Origin: Klebsiella grimontii
GTDB taxonomy: Bacteria > Pseudomonadota > Gammaproteobacteria > Enterobacterales > Enterobacteriaceae
Reading direction: 5' to 3'
DNA length: 64,000 nt
NCBI RefSeq assembly: GCF_900200035.1
Contig: NZ_FZTC01000012.1
Location: 124,001-188,000 of the forward strand
Numbering within the stretch: the stretch's first letter is position 1; every line of letters begins with the position of its first letter. The notes beneath the pieces were generated by a model. It ran no database searches. It saw nothing but the letters and a program-made list of their open reading frames with translations, and was not told where the DNA came from. Made by a program: the position numbers and the translations under genes. Below, one piece after another: positions 19,366 to 27,743 of the stretch.

Positions 19366-21561
19366 CTACTCTGCAACCACTTCAATCGATTTGATAAACA
19401 TATAGCCCCAGTCGCCGGCGAATTTACCGAAGTCGATGCGGTTATCGCCGGCCTTCAGCTCGACCGGCACCAGTTGCTGCTGGCCCTGTTCATCGGTCTG
19501 CGGGAACTCAACCGCGATTGGCGCGCCGCCGTTGACAATAAACGAGTTTTTCTTGCCGCCCCATTTGCCGCTGAACGTTACCCGCAGCAGATACTTGCCG
19601 GCCCACGGCGCGGAAACCTGCCAGTTCACCTTATCGCCGTCGTTGGCGAACGGCCCGAGGAAGCCGTCTTCGTCAATCGTCAGCGCGTCTTTCTCGCTTT
19701 TCGCCGCCTCAATCTTGCCCTCGGTCACGTGCAATACCCCACCGCCAAAACGGCAGTAGTCGGCGGGGACTTTACCGGCGGCTTCCGTCACCGTGACCTT
19801 TACGGTTTTGCTGCTTTTGAGCAGGCCGTCATCGGCGCTAAAGGTCAGCGCATATTCACCGGGGGCGCTGAACCAGGCGCGGGTTTCGGCTTTATCCGTC
19901 GCGCAGAAATGAGCCTGCGCGCTGCCGCCGTTGCTCCAGTTCACCTTTACGTCGCGGTCCGGGAGCCCGTCATCGCGCCAGCTCGCGCTCAGCTGCACGC
20001 CCTGATCCTGGCTGGTGGTGAGCGTCTCCGCCAGCGCGACTACCGGCGCCTGATTCGCCTGGGTGTGCTTCACGCTAATCACGTTCGAAGGCGCTGAGCT
20101 GCCGCTCTCGTTCTTAGCGATGACGCGGTAATAGTACGTATTCCCCAGTTGCAGACTGCGATAGTCATCGCGGAACAGATCCATCGTCTGCGGGTTCCAC
20201 TCGTTAACGCCATCGGAAATATCGCGCCCCACCACTTTCCACGGCCCGGATGCCGAATCAGCGCGCTCGACATCATAAGCGCGCCCTACCGCCGCCCCCA
20301 GCCAGTTGATAGCAAACGGTGAATCCGTCGCCCGCAGCGTCGGCGCATCCGGTTTCGGCAGCGGCGGCGCGTTCTCCTGCCCGTTCATCTGCGCCGCGGC
20401 GGTCCGCACCAGGTCGACCACTTCCATTTCCTCATTGGCCTTACCTTCCATCGGGAAGCCCGGCAGATGGTAGCTGTAGTGGCCGGTGGACTCTTTATGC
20501 CAGTAGAAACCGCCATCGTGACGATGACCGCGGAAGCCCCAAATCAAGCCGCCCGCCGCCTGCGCGCCGTTGACTTCGCTATGCACGATCGACTGCATAA
20601 TGGCGTTAAGCTGCTGCGCGTCCAGCAGGCCGAATTCGCCCACCATATAGACTTTTTTACCCGCTGCCGCCGTCAGGTCTTTTTTCACCTGATCGGGATG
20701 GTTGTTATCGGCATTGGTGTAGTAGTGGTTGCTGACGATATCGACATTAGGATCGTTGAGCGCAAACCCGTTAATTTTCTTGTAGGTGCCATCGACCACC
20801 AGCTGATGCGGCGCCCACTTTTTGATCCACGCGGCGGTCTGCTGAAGGAACGCCGCGTTGGTGTCTTCCAGTTCGTTGCCGGTCTCCCAGGCCATAATCG
20901 CTTTTTCGTCGAAATAAGGACGACCGGTCACGCTGTTGGTACGGGTGATAACCTGGCGAATCACGTCAAGATAGGCCTTGAAGGTTTTACTGTCGGTACG
21001 GTAAAAATCCTCCGGCTTTTCGTGGTAGAACGCCGCCAGCTGCTCGCGACCGCCCCACCACCACCAGTGATCGATAAACGGCAGGATCAGGCGCAGCCCC
21101 TGTTTGTCCGCCTCGGCGATCATGTTGTCGTATACCCGCATCGCCTTTTCGTTCAGGCGCGGCATGCCGTCGGTGGTTTCCGGGGCCAGAATATGGGTTT
21201 CGCGACCGCAGGCCTCGTCAAACGTCTGCTGCACCGAGAGCACGTATACCCGCTGCGCCCTGGCGCCGGTTTGCACCATCGCCTTAATCCAGTTTTCCTG
21301 CTCTTCCGCCGTCGGCCAGCGGAAGTATTGCCCCCAGCCGCGCGTGTCGGCCTTACAGGTACCGCGCGCATCGTCCTCGATACGGTGCAGCTCCGGCGCG
21401 TGGATGCCCGCAAAGCGGAAAACCTTGTCGCCGTCTTTTAGCGTCGCGCCGTCGCGGGTAATAAAGTGTTCAAAGTGCGAGCGCTCTGCGGCCATCGCGC
21501 CTGCGCTTCCCAGCGCCGAAAGCAGCGCGACGAGCATCAGTTTTGTCACCGGCTTAATCAT
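19366..21561 (-). CDS. Secreted multidomain GH5-type endo-beta-mannanase
   Basis: A 731-residue exported polysaccharide hydrolase. The signal peptide is residues 1-24, ending AMA-A. A (beta/alpha)8 catalytic domain spans about 30-385, with acid/base Glu230 in WETGNELED and nucleophile Glu309 in MVGEFG; the RFAGIHAPEL and HWWWWGG stretches are typical of GH5 mannanases. Next are a fibronectin-III-like domain (about 400-500, with YYYRVIAKNESGSSAPS), a PKD/cadherin-like module (about 505-595) and a CBM35-like carbohydrate-binding domain (about 605-731) ending IKSIEVVAE. It would cut galactomannan or glucomannan outside the cell. It starts 12 bases after the porin gene with AGGAGA upstream. GH family assignment is from motifs, not from a search. 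Confidence 0.85.
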   Translation of the reverse strand: MIKPVTKLMLVALLSALGSAGAMAAERSHFEHFITRDGATLKDGDKVFRFAGIHAPELHRIEDDARGTCKADTRGWGQYFRWPTAEEQENWIKAMVQTGARAQRVYVLSVQQTFDEACGRETHILAPETTDGMPRLNEKAMRVYDNMIAEADKQGLRLILPFIDHWWWWGGREQLAAFYHEKPEDFYRTDSKTFKAYLDVIRQVITRTNSVTGRPYFDEKAIMAWETGNELEDTNAAFLQQTAAWIKKWAPHQLVVDGTYKKINGFALNDPNVDIVSNHYYTNADNNHPDQVKKDLTAAAGKKVYMVGEFGLLDAQQLNAIMQSIVHSEVNGAQAAGGLIWGFRGHRHDGGFYWHKESTGHYSYHLPGFPMEGKANEEMEVVDLVRTAAAQMNGQENAPPLPKPDAPTLRATDSPFAINWLGAAVGRAYDVERADSASGPWKVVGRDISDGVNEWNPQTMDLFRDDYRSLQLGNTYYYRVIAKNESGSSAPSNVISVKHTQANQAPVVALAETLTTSQDQGVQLSASWRDDGLPDRDVKVNWSNGGSAQAHFCATDKAETRAWFSAPGEYALTFSADDGLLKSSKTVKVTVTEAAGKVPADYCRFGGGVLHVTEGKIEAAKSEKDALTIDEDGFLGPFANDGDKVNWQVSAPWAGKYLLRVTFSGKWGGKKNSFIVNGGAPIAVEFPQTDEQGQQQLVPVELKAGDNRIDFGKFAGDWGYMFIKSIEVVAE

Positions 21562-21573
21562 CGTTATCTCTCC

Positions 21574-22911
21574 TTAGAACCAGACTTCGGCCTGCACGCC
21601 AAAGTTCAGCGTGTCGGTGTCGCCGCTGCGCGAGTAGCCGCCTGCGGAAATAGTATTGGTGTCCCAGTTATAGTTGCCGTCCAGCGCGTCGGACACGCCT
21701 TTGTCCCACTTCGCGTAAGTGACGAAGAAGCGCAGCTGCGGGCGGGTCCAGAAGCCGGAATCAAAGGTCAGGGTCGGCGCGATGGTCACTTTCGTCAGGC
21801 CGCCTTTGCCTTTACCGTCCACGCCTTTGTAGTTTTTATCGTTGAGATATTCGTAGCCCAGCTCGTACTGCATGGCGAAGTTTTTGGTGATCTGCTGGTA
21901 CGGGCGGATCCCCGCCACCCAGCTGGTGCGTCCCCAGCCGTCGGCATCTTCCGTCCACCAGCGGTAGTTTTTGTCTTTCTGATAGTAGGCAAACGTGGAG
22001 ATTTCCCAGTCGCCGAGCGAGGCCATGTTATCCAGCACCACGCGCCAGGACTGGGTATCGTCGAGGTTTGCCCAGCCCCAGCCGTTTTTACCCAGCGAGT
22101 CCCCCGCCGCCAGGCCGCGCCCGTACTGGAAGACCACGCGAGAGTAGCCGCCGGTCAGGCCGTAAAAACCGTCAAAGTTGTAGACGCCGGTTACGCCGTA
22201 GCCCTTTTCCGCCGAGGTCGGGTGCTTCTCATTGCGGTTCATGTGGTGGCCAATCAGCTCAAGGTCGAAGCCGGTTCCGCCGATCTTTTTCAGCCACAGG
22301 TTGAGCGAGTAGTCATCCGGATAGCCCTGATCGCCTTTGTCGACCGGGTAGGCTTTGGTTTCGTCGGTTGGCGAGAAGGCGTAAACCCCGGCATCGAAGC
22401 GCGCGAAGCCAAGATCCATATTGTCGAAGCCGCCGCCGGTACCGTTGTACTGAATGTACTCCCAGTCGAACTGGTGGCTGGAGGTGTTGGAGCTGCTGTA
22501 GCGCTTACCGGCCCAGAAGGTCATTTCCGGCGCGAAGTCGAGGTTTGACAGTTCGGCGAAACCTTCGCGGAACTGCACATCATGCCCGTCGTCATCCTGA
22601 CAGTTCCAGTCGGAGGTGCATTTCGACTGATGGGTAATGTTGGCCTGGACTTTAGCCACCACGCCGCTGTCCGAGGTTAACGTCACCGTCGGGATCAGTT
22701 CGATCTTGGTATCCTCTTCGTTGCCCAGACGCCACTTGCCGTCCGGCATCAGGCCAACGGAGTCGGCGCGGTTGCCGTCGGCGTTGGCGAGGATCCCCGA
22801 ACGGATGTAGCCGTGGAGCATAAAATCGTACTTCGGATCGGCGATGGCTCAGTCGCTCATCACCGCGAGGGCGAGTAAAGACAGAGGTATTGAATGATTT
22901 AGCCTGATCAT
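21574..22911 (-). pseudogene. LamB-like carbohydrate porin interrupted by an in-frame TGA
   Basis: From the ATG at 22911 (ribosome site AAGGA) the frame encodes a signal peptide, MIRLNHSIPLSLLALAVMSD. A TGA at 22849-22851 then replaces codon 21, and the frame continues with AIADPKYDFMLHGYIRSG and 400 further residues of a maltoporin-family barrel ending in aromatic WF. Porin marks: YIRSG at the mature N-terminus, a Cys pair (KCTSDWNC), WAGKRYSS, many aromatic strands and a C-terminal Phe. The next in-frame ATG (22821) would give a protein without a signal peptide. It is the first gene of the porin-mannanase-GH1 operon. A sequencing error cannot be excluded. Confidence 0.85.
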
Positions 22912-22996
22912 TTTTATTCCTTGGTTATTTTTTTATTAACACTGCCTGAGAACGGGAGGAAATTTACGGATCAAAATTGGAAATGTACATCCATTA

Positions 22997-23014
22997 ACGG
23001 AAAGCGCTTTCCGT
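22997..23014. promoter_or_regulatory. 18-bp palindromic operator upstream of the porin operon
   Basis: ACGGAAAGCGCTTTCCGT is a perfect palindrome with the central CG typical of LacI/GalR operators. It lies 86 bases upstream of the porin ATG. Its core GGAAAGCGCTTTCC recurs at 24513, in the PTS control region. The LacI-family gene at 27744 is the obvious candidate regulator. Confidence 0.8.
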
Positions 23015-23059
23015 AATTGCCGGATGAGTTCACAATTTTAACGAGAGCGGGCGAATATT

Positions 23060-23075
23060 CGTGATGAGGTTCACA
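23060..23075 (-). promoter_or_regulatory. CRP-like site of the porin-mannanase operon
   Basis: CGTGATGAGGTTCACA matches TGTGA-N6-TCACA in nine of ten positions. It lies upstream of the palindromic operator relative to the minus-strand porin gene, the expected order for catabolite activation combined with specific repression. Confidence 0.7.
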
Positions 23076-23089
23076 TAATCCGGCAGAAA

Positions 23090-23114
23090 TAAAAAAGCCC
23101 GCGCGCGGCGGGCT
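23090..23114 (-). terminator. Intrinsic terminator of the first EIIC gene
   Basis: On the minus strand AGCCCGC, loop CGCGC, GCGGGCT is followed by TTTTTT. It starts 21 bases after the EIIC stop codon at 23135 and separates that gene from the porin operon promoter. Confidence 0.9.
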
Positions 23115-23134
23115 GTGGCAGGCAGGCGAAAAGC

Positions 23135-24406
23135 TTAGCGTTCGGCGTCGGCGAGCTGGCGTTCGTAGACCTTGAAGAACGGACGATAGAGCATCCAGGC
23201 GTTAAAAATGGCAAACAGGCACATGCATAAGTTTTTCCAGCTGCCGTTGGCTGACCACGCCGCGCCGAGCGGCGCCGGCATCGACCACGGCAGCATCGCC
23301 ACCGCCCGATCGAGAATCCCCAGTTGGGTTAAATACCAGGCGATACAGGCATTTATCAGCGGCACAAACAGAAACGGCAGCAGAAAGACCGGGTTCATGA
23401 TAATCGGAAAACCAAACAGTATCGGCTCATTGATATTAAACAGCGAGGGGAGCAAGCCAATTTTCCCCACGCTTTTCAGCTGCCGCGAACGGCTGCGCAT
23501 CGCCATAAACACCAGCGGCAGGGTGGAGCCGATGCCGCCGATCAGCAGGTAAAAATCCCAGAATCCCTGCAGGTAAATATGCGGCAGCGTGGCGGAACCG
23601 GCGGCCAGCGCCTGCTGGTTTTCAAACAGATAGGTCATCCAGAATGGGTTCATAATCCCGGTGATAATCAGCGCCCCGTGAATGCCGACAAACCAAAGCA
23701 GGTTACAGATAAACAAAGAGATTAATACCGCGGTTAAGGTGTCGGACGCCACCACCAGCGGCCGCACCGCTTCGCTAATCAGCTCCGGTAAAATGCGCCC
23801 GGTGCTCTGCAACAGCAGCGCGTTGATGACGCTGATAGAGAGCATCACCACCAGCAGCGGGATCAGCAGCTGAAAGCCGTTGCGGGTCATCACCGGCACC
23901 TCTTCCGGCAGGCGGATGCACCAGCCTTTTTTGTAGAAGAAGCGCACGATCTCAATGGAGTAAGTACTTGAAATCAGCGCGGTAAAAATCCCCATCCCGC
24001 CAAGATAAAGATTGGCCGCGCCGTTGCCGCGAAAGCCGATAAACAGCAAGAACGCCAGGCAGCCGGTCAGCCCGCAGAGCCGCTCCGGCAGCCGGTACTG
24101 CTTGGCAAGACTGGCGCTGGCGCCGAAGGCCACAATCAGCGCCACCAGCCCGATGGTCAGTTCGAAAGTCGGCAGCAGAATGGGACGCAGCTGGAAATAG
24201 AACTGGCCGAAAAACGATGCGCCGTCGATGGAAACGGGCGGAAACAAAATCGGCACCAGCAAACTTCCGACAATCACAAACGGCATCGCCAGCGCAAAGC
24301 TGTCGCGCATCGCCGTGATGTGGTTATTGCGCGTCAGAACGTTGGCCAGCGGCGCCAGACGCTGCTCGATGATGTCGACGGCAACATTCATCAACTGAAT
24401 GTTCAT
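23135..24406 (-). CDS. PTS EIIC, cellobiose/lactose family (first copy)
   Basis: A 423-residue membrane permease domain of the CelB/ChbC type. It starts MNIQLMNVAVDIIEQRLAPLANVLTRN, typical of the family, and the loop GIMNPFWM plus NINEPILFGFPIIMNP near residue 315 is the sugar-binding EIIC signature. The ATG at 24406 has AGGCAGGA upstream; the frame stays open 34 codons further up, into the shared promoter. It has no EIIA or EIIB of its own and is divergent from an EIIB-EIIC-EIIA operon that contains a second, related EIIC. It probably shares that EIIA and EIIB and may widen the substrate range. Confidence 0.9.
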   Translation of the reverse strand: MNIQLMNVAVDIIEQRLAPLANVLTRNNHITAMRDSFALAMPFVIVGSLLVPILFPPVSIDGASFFGQFYFQLRPILLPTFELTIGLVALIVAFGASASLAKQYRLPERLCGLTGCLAFLLFIGFRGNGAANLYLGGMGIFTALISSTYSIEIVRFFYKKGWCIRLPEEVPVMTRNGFQLLIPLLVVMLSISVINALLLQSTGRILPELISEAVRPLVVASDTLTAVLISLFICNLLWFVGIHGALIITGIMNPFWMTYLFENQQALAAGSATLPHIYLQGFWDFYLLIGGIGSTLPLVFMAMRSRSRQLKSVGKIGLLPSLFNINEPILFGFPIIMNPVFLLPFLFVPLINACIAWYLTQLGILDRAVAMLPWSMPAPLGAAWSANGSWKNLCMCLFAIFNAWMLYRPFFKVYERQLADAER

Positions 24407-24478
24407 AATCCTGCCTTTCAGAATAGGTTGGTCGCCAGGATGATCGCGCACTCCCGGGTAAAGTAAAAGCCCGCCATA

Positions 24479-24494
24479 GGTGATCGTGGTCACA
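24479..24494. promoter_or_regulatory. CRP-like site between divergent PTS genes
   Basis: GGTGATCGTGGTCACA matches TGTGA-N6-TCACA in nine of ten positions. It lies 73 bases from the minus-strand EIIC start and 87 bases from the plus-strand EIIB start, so it could serve both directions. Confidence 0.7.
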
Positions 24495-24512
24495 ATAAAT
24501 AAATCCACAACT

Positions 24513-24526
24513 GGAAAGCGCTTTCC
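24513..24526. promoter_or_regulatory. Second copy of the LacI-type operator
   Basis: GGAAAGCGCTTTCC is a perfect 14-bp palindrome, identical to the core of the operator at 22997-23014. It lies between the CRP-like site and the EIIB start. The two copies link the PTS genes and the porin-mannanase-GH1 operon into one regulon. Confidence 0.8.
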
Positions 24527-24580
24527 GTTTTATATCCGTTATGACTATAGTCGGCGCATCCATCTCATCAGGAGCGATAT

Positions 24581-24895
24581 ATGAAAAAGATAATGTTGTG
24601 CTGTTCCGCGGGCATGTCCACCAGCCTGCTGGTGAAAAAAATGATCGCCGAAGCCGAGCAGCGCGGTCTGCCGGTGGAGATCAACGCCTTCGGCGTCGCG
24701 GAATTCGATCGGCAGGTCGGCCATTACCAGGTGGTCCTGCTGGGGCCGCAGGTGAAATACATGCAGAAAGATCTGCAAAAACAGGCGGATAAATACGGGA
24801 TCCGCGTGGAGCCCATCAACATGATGGATTACGGCATGCAGAAAGGCGGCGCCGTGCTGGATTTCGCGCTTTCCCTTATCGATAACAAAAATTAA
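24581..24895 (+). CDS. PTS EIIB, cellobiose/lactose family
   Basis: A 104-residue cytoplasmic phosphocarrier of the ChbB type. The phosphorylated cysteine lies in LCCSAGMSTSLL near residue 8, with the family P-loop. It takes phosphate from EIIA and phosphorylates the sugar on EIIC. The ATG follows GGAG. It is the first gene of an EIIB-EIIC-EIIA operon, with EIIC 9 bases downstream. The substrate is probably a beta-linked disaccharide (cellobiose, mannobiose or glucosyl-mannose), inferred from neighbouring enzymes. Confidence 0.92.
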   Translation: MKKIMLCCSAGMSTSLLVKKMIAEAEQRGLPVEINAFGVAEFDRQVGHYQVVLLGPQVKYMQKDLQKQADKYGIRVEPINMMDYGMQKGGAVLDFALSLIDNKN

Positions 24896-24904
24896 GGAAA
24901 GATC

Positions 24905-26227
24905 ATGAGCTCTCTGTACGCGAAGCTGATCGCCGTGATTGAACAGAAGATCACCCCTATGGCGGGGGCGATCGGCCAGCAAAAATACGTCACCTCCATC
25001 CGCGACGGTTTTATTACCGCCCTGCCCTTTATGATCGTCGGCTCGTTTTTGCTGGTCTTTATTTTCCCGCCTTTTTCTCCGGATACGACGTGGGGTTTTG
25101 CCCGCGCCTGGCTGCAATTTTCCCTCGATCATCGCGATGCGCTGATGCTGCCATTTAACTTCAGCATGGGGGTGATGACGCTGTTTATCGCCGTCGGGAT
25201 CGCCGCCAGCCTGGCGAAACACCACAATCTGGACTCGCTGACCGCCGGGATGCTGTCGCTGATGTCGTTTCTGCTGGTGGCCGCGCCGCTGAAGGATGGC
25301 CAGATCTCCACCGCCTACTTCTCGGGTCAGGGGATCTTCACCGCGATTCTGGTGGCGATTTACTCCACCGAACTGTACGCCTTCCTCAAGCGGCACAACA
25401 TTACGATCCGTCTGCCGCCTGAAGTTCCGGCGGGCGTGGCGCGCTCGTTTGAAATTCTGATCCCGGTACTGGCGATCGTGCTGACGCTGCATCCGCTGAA
25501 TCTGTTTATCGAAGCGCAGCTGGGAATGATTATCCCGGAAGCGATCATGTCGCTGGTGAAACCGCTGGTGGCGGCTTCCGATACCCTACCGGCGATTCTG
25601 CTGTCGGTGCTGGTGTGCCAGGTGCTGTGGTTTGCCGGGATCCACGGGGCGCTGATCGTCACCGGGATCATGAATCCATTCTGGATGGCGAACCTGTCGA
25701 TCAACCAGGCGGCGATGGCCGCAGGCACCGCGATCCCGCATATCTACGTCCAGGGCTTCTGGGATCACTACCTGCTGATCGGCGGCGTCGGATCCACCCT
25801 GCCGCTGGCGCTGATGCTGCTGCGCAGCAAGGCCGTGCATCTGCGAACGATTGGCCGGATGGGCGTGGTGCCGGGCGTATTTAACATCAACGAGCCGATT
25901 CTGTTTGGCGCGCCGATCATCATGAACCCGCTGTTCTTCCTGCCGTTCGTGCTGGTGCCGATGATCAACGCGACCCTGGCCTACTTTGCGCTGAAGCTGG
26001 ACCTGGTGAGCCGCGTGGTGTCGATGACGCCGTGGACGACGCCTGCCCCTATCGGCGCCTCATGGGCGGCGAACTGGAGCTTTAGCCCGGTGATCATGTG
26101 CCTGATCTGTATGGCGACGGCGATGGTGATGTACCTGCCGTTCCTCAAAGCCTACGAAAAACAGCTGCTTGAGCAGGAGCACGCTAACGCGGCCGCCCAG
26201 GCCGAAAGCGCGCAGCAGTCCGCATAA
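24905..26227 (+). CDS. PTS EIIC, cellobiose/lactose family (second copy)
   Basis: A 440-residue polytopic permease related to the product at 23135-24406. It starts SSLYAKLIAVIEQKITPMAGAIGQQKYV. The GIMNPFWMANLS loop and VFNINEPILFGAPIIMNP (near residue 325) are the substrate-site signature. The C-terminus ends in a hydrophilic tail rich in Glu, Ala and Gln. It is flanked by its EIIB (9 bases upstream) and EIIA (23 bases downstream), so this is the main permease of the locus. Confidence 0.92.
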   Translation: MSSLYAKLIAVIEQKITPMAGAIGQQKYVTSIRDGFITALPFMIVGSFLLVFIFPPFSPDTTWGFARAWLQFSLDHRDALMLPFNFSMGVMTLFIAVGIAASLAKHHNLDSLTAGMLSLMSFLLVAAPLKDGQISTAYFSGQGIFTAILVAIYSTELYAFLKRHNITIRLPPEVPAGVARSFEILIPVLAIVLTLHPLNLFIEAQLGMIIPEAIMSLVKPLVAASDTLPAILLSVLVCQVLWFAGIHGALIVTGIMNPFWMANLSINQAAMAAGTAIPHIYVQGFWDHYLLIGGVGSTLPLALMLLRSKAVHLRTIGRMGVVPGVFNINEPILFGAPIIMNPLFFLPFVLVPMINATLAYFALKLDLVSRVVSMTPWTTPAPIGASWAANWSFSPVIMCLICMATAMVMYLPFLKAYEKQLLEQEHANAAAQAESAQQSA

Positions 26228-26250
26228 TTCATACTATTCAGAGGGTTGTC

Positions 26251-26565
26251 ATGGAATTAGAAGAACAGGTGATGGGTATCATCATCAACGCCGGCCAGTC
26301 GCGTAGCCTGTGCTACGAAGCGTTGAGCTGCGCTAAAGCGGGGGATTTCACCGCCGCCGACGAAAAAATGAAAGAAGCGGCGCATTTCGCCCGCGAGGCG
26401 CATCGGGTGCAGACCCAGCTGATTGAGGCCGACGAGGGAGAGGGTAAAACCAAAATGACCCTGGTGATGGTTCACGCTCAGGATCATCTGATGACCTCAA
26501 TTCTGGCGAAAGAGCTGATCGGCGAACTGATCGCCATTTACCGCTCGCGACCGCTGCACGCGTAG
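26251..26565 (+). CDS. PTS EIIA, cellobiose/lactose family
   Basis: A 104-residue all-helical phosphocarrier of the ChbA/LacF type. The phosphorylated histidine is in the conserved stretch VMVHAQDHLMTS near residues 70-80. It starts MELEEQVMGIIINAGQSRS, the usual family beginning, with GAGGG upstream of the ATG. It is the last gene of the EIIB-EIIC-EIIA operon, followed by a REP cluster. Confidence 0.93.
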   Translation: MELEEQVMGIIINAGQSRSLCYEALSCAKAGDFTAADEKMKEAAHFAREAHRVQTQLIEADEGEGKTKMTLVMVHAQDHLMTSILAKELIGELIAIYRSRPLHA

Positions 26566-26596
26566 AGTTCCTCCTCTCGAGGGGAGAGGAGATGAC

Positions 26597-26695
26597 GTAG
26601 CCCGGGTAAGGCGTTTACGCCGCGACCCGGGAAAACGGTAAATTCTCATGTCATCTGGCTGACTTCCCGGCTCGCGCTGCGCTTAGCCGGGCTAC
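26597..26695. repeat. REP-like palindrome cluster 4 (two units)
   Basis: Units at 26597-26631 (GTAGCCCGGGTAAGG type, matching the unit at 2587) and 26666-26695 (CCCGGCTCGCGCTGCG type, matching those at 2467 and 2655) lie between EIIA and the ROK kinase. The 207-base gap otherwise shows only the kinase ribosome site AAGGAC. Confidence 0.85.
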
Positions 26696-26772
26696 CTGGA
26701 CTGCACGCGTAGCCTCCTTCCGGAGAAAACCGGCTGGCCCCGGGAAACCGTCTACCACGATTAAGGACAACC

Positions 26773-27687
26773 ATGCTACATCTCGGTTTAGACATCGGCG
26801 GCACCAAAATGGAAGCCGTCCTGCTCAACGCGGCGGGCGAATGCGTCTATCGCCAGCGCCGTCCGACACATAAAGAGAGCTACGACGCGTTTATGCAGCA
26901 GCTGCTCGGGCTGATTGAGAGCGTCCGCGCCTGGAGCGAGCGTCCGTTTACCCTCGGTATCGGCCTGCCGGGGGCTATCGACCCGCAAAGCGGCCTGATT
27001 AAAAACTGTAACTGTCTGGTGCTTAACGGCCACGACCTACGCCACGACCTGATGCGGGAGCTCGGTCAACCGGTATGGATGGCGAACGATGCCGACTGCT
27101 TCACCCTCTCTGAAGCGGTGGACGGCGCGGGCGCCGGGGCGACGACCGTATTCGGCGTCATCATCGGCACCGGCTGCGGCGGCGGCGTCGCGGTGAACCA
27201 ACGGCTGCTCAGCGGGCCTAACGCCATCGCTGGCGAATGGGGCCACAACCCCCTTCCGGGCTATCGTCCCGAGCGCGACGGCCCGGCGCAGCCCTGCTAC
27301 TGCGGAAAAGAGAACTGCATCGAAAGCTTTATTTCCGGCACCGGCTTTGCCCGCCGCTACGGCGCGCAGGCGCGATCCGAAGCGATTATCGCCGCCGCGC
27401 AAAACGGCGATCCCCAGGCGCTGGCCCACTGGCGGCATTTTATCGACGCTTTCGCCCGCAGCCTGGCGTCGGTAATCAATATCCTCGATCCGCAGGTGAT
27501 TGTGCTGGGCGGCGGGCTCTCCAACGTCGGGCAAATCTATGAGCAGCTGCCGTCGGCAATCGTCCCGTATCTCTTCTCCGATAGCTGCCGGACGCAGATC
27601 AAACAGGCCCGCTTCGGCGACGCCAGCGGCGTGCGCGGCGCGGCCTGGCTACCGGTTCTGGACAGCGCTGAAGGCCGCAGGCGGTAG
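26773..27687 (+). CDS. ROK-family sugar kinase, Mak-like (manno/fructokinase)
   Basis: A 304-residue cytoplasmic kinase. The ATP motif LDIGGTKMEAVLL is at residues 5-17, and NDADCFTLSEA and IGTGCGGGVAVN follow. The zinc site is CYCGKENC near residues 176-183, and the end GVRGAAWLPVL is as in E. coli Mak. The whole organisation is closest, from memory, to Mak, which phosphorylates mannose and fructose. In this locus it would convert free mannose or glucose released from oligosaccharides to the 6-phosphate. It precedes a LacI regulator by 56 bases. Confidence 0.85.
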   Translation: MLHLGLDIGGTKMEAVLLNAAGECVYRQRRPTHKESYDAFMQQLLGLIESVRAWSERPFTLGIGLPGAIDPQSGLIKNCNCLVLNGHDLRHDLMRELGQPVWMANDADCFTLSEAVDGAGAGATTVFGVIIGTGCGGGVAVNQRLLSGPNAIAGEWGHNPLPGYRPERDGPAQPCYCGKENCIESFISGTGFARRYGAQARSEAIIAAAQNGDPQALAHWRHFIDAFARSLASVINILDPQVIVLGGGLSNVGQIYEQLPSAIVPYLFSDSCRTQIKQARFGDASGVRGAAWLPVLDSAEGRRR

Positions 27688-27743
27688 ACACTTTTTTCAG
27701 CAGGTATGCTAAGCTAGGCGAAAATATTCAGACAGAAAATGCC

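Noticed and set aside
22849-22851. Selenocysteine or programmed read-through at the porin TGA
   Set aside because: The codon falls inside a signal peptide, where selenocysteine has no use, and no SECIS-type hairpin is evident just after it. A nonsense mutation or sequence error is simpler.
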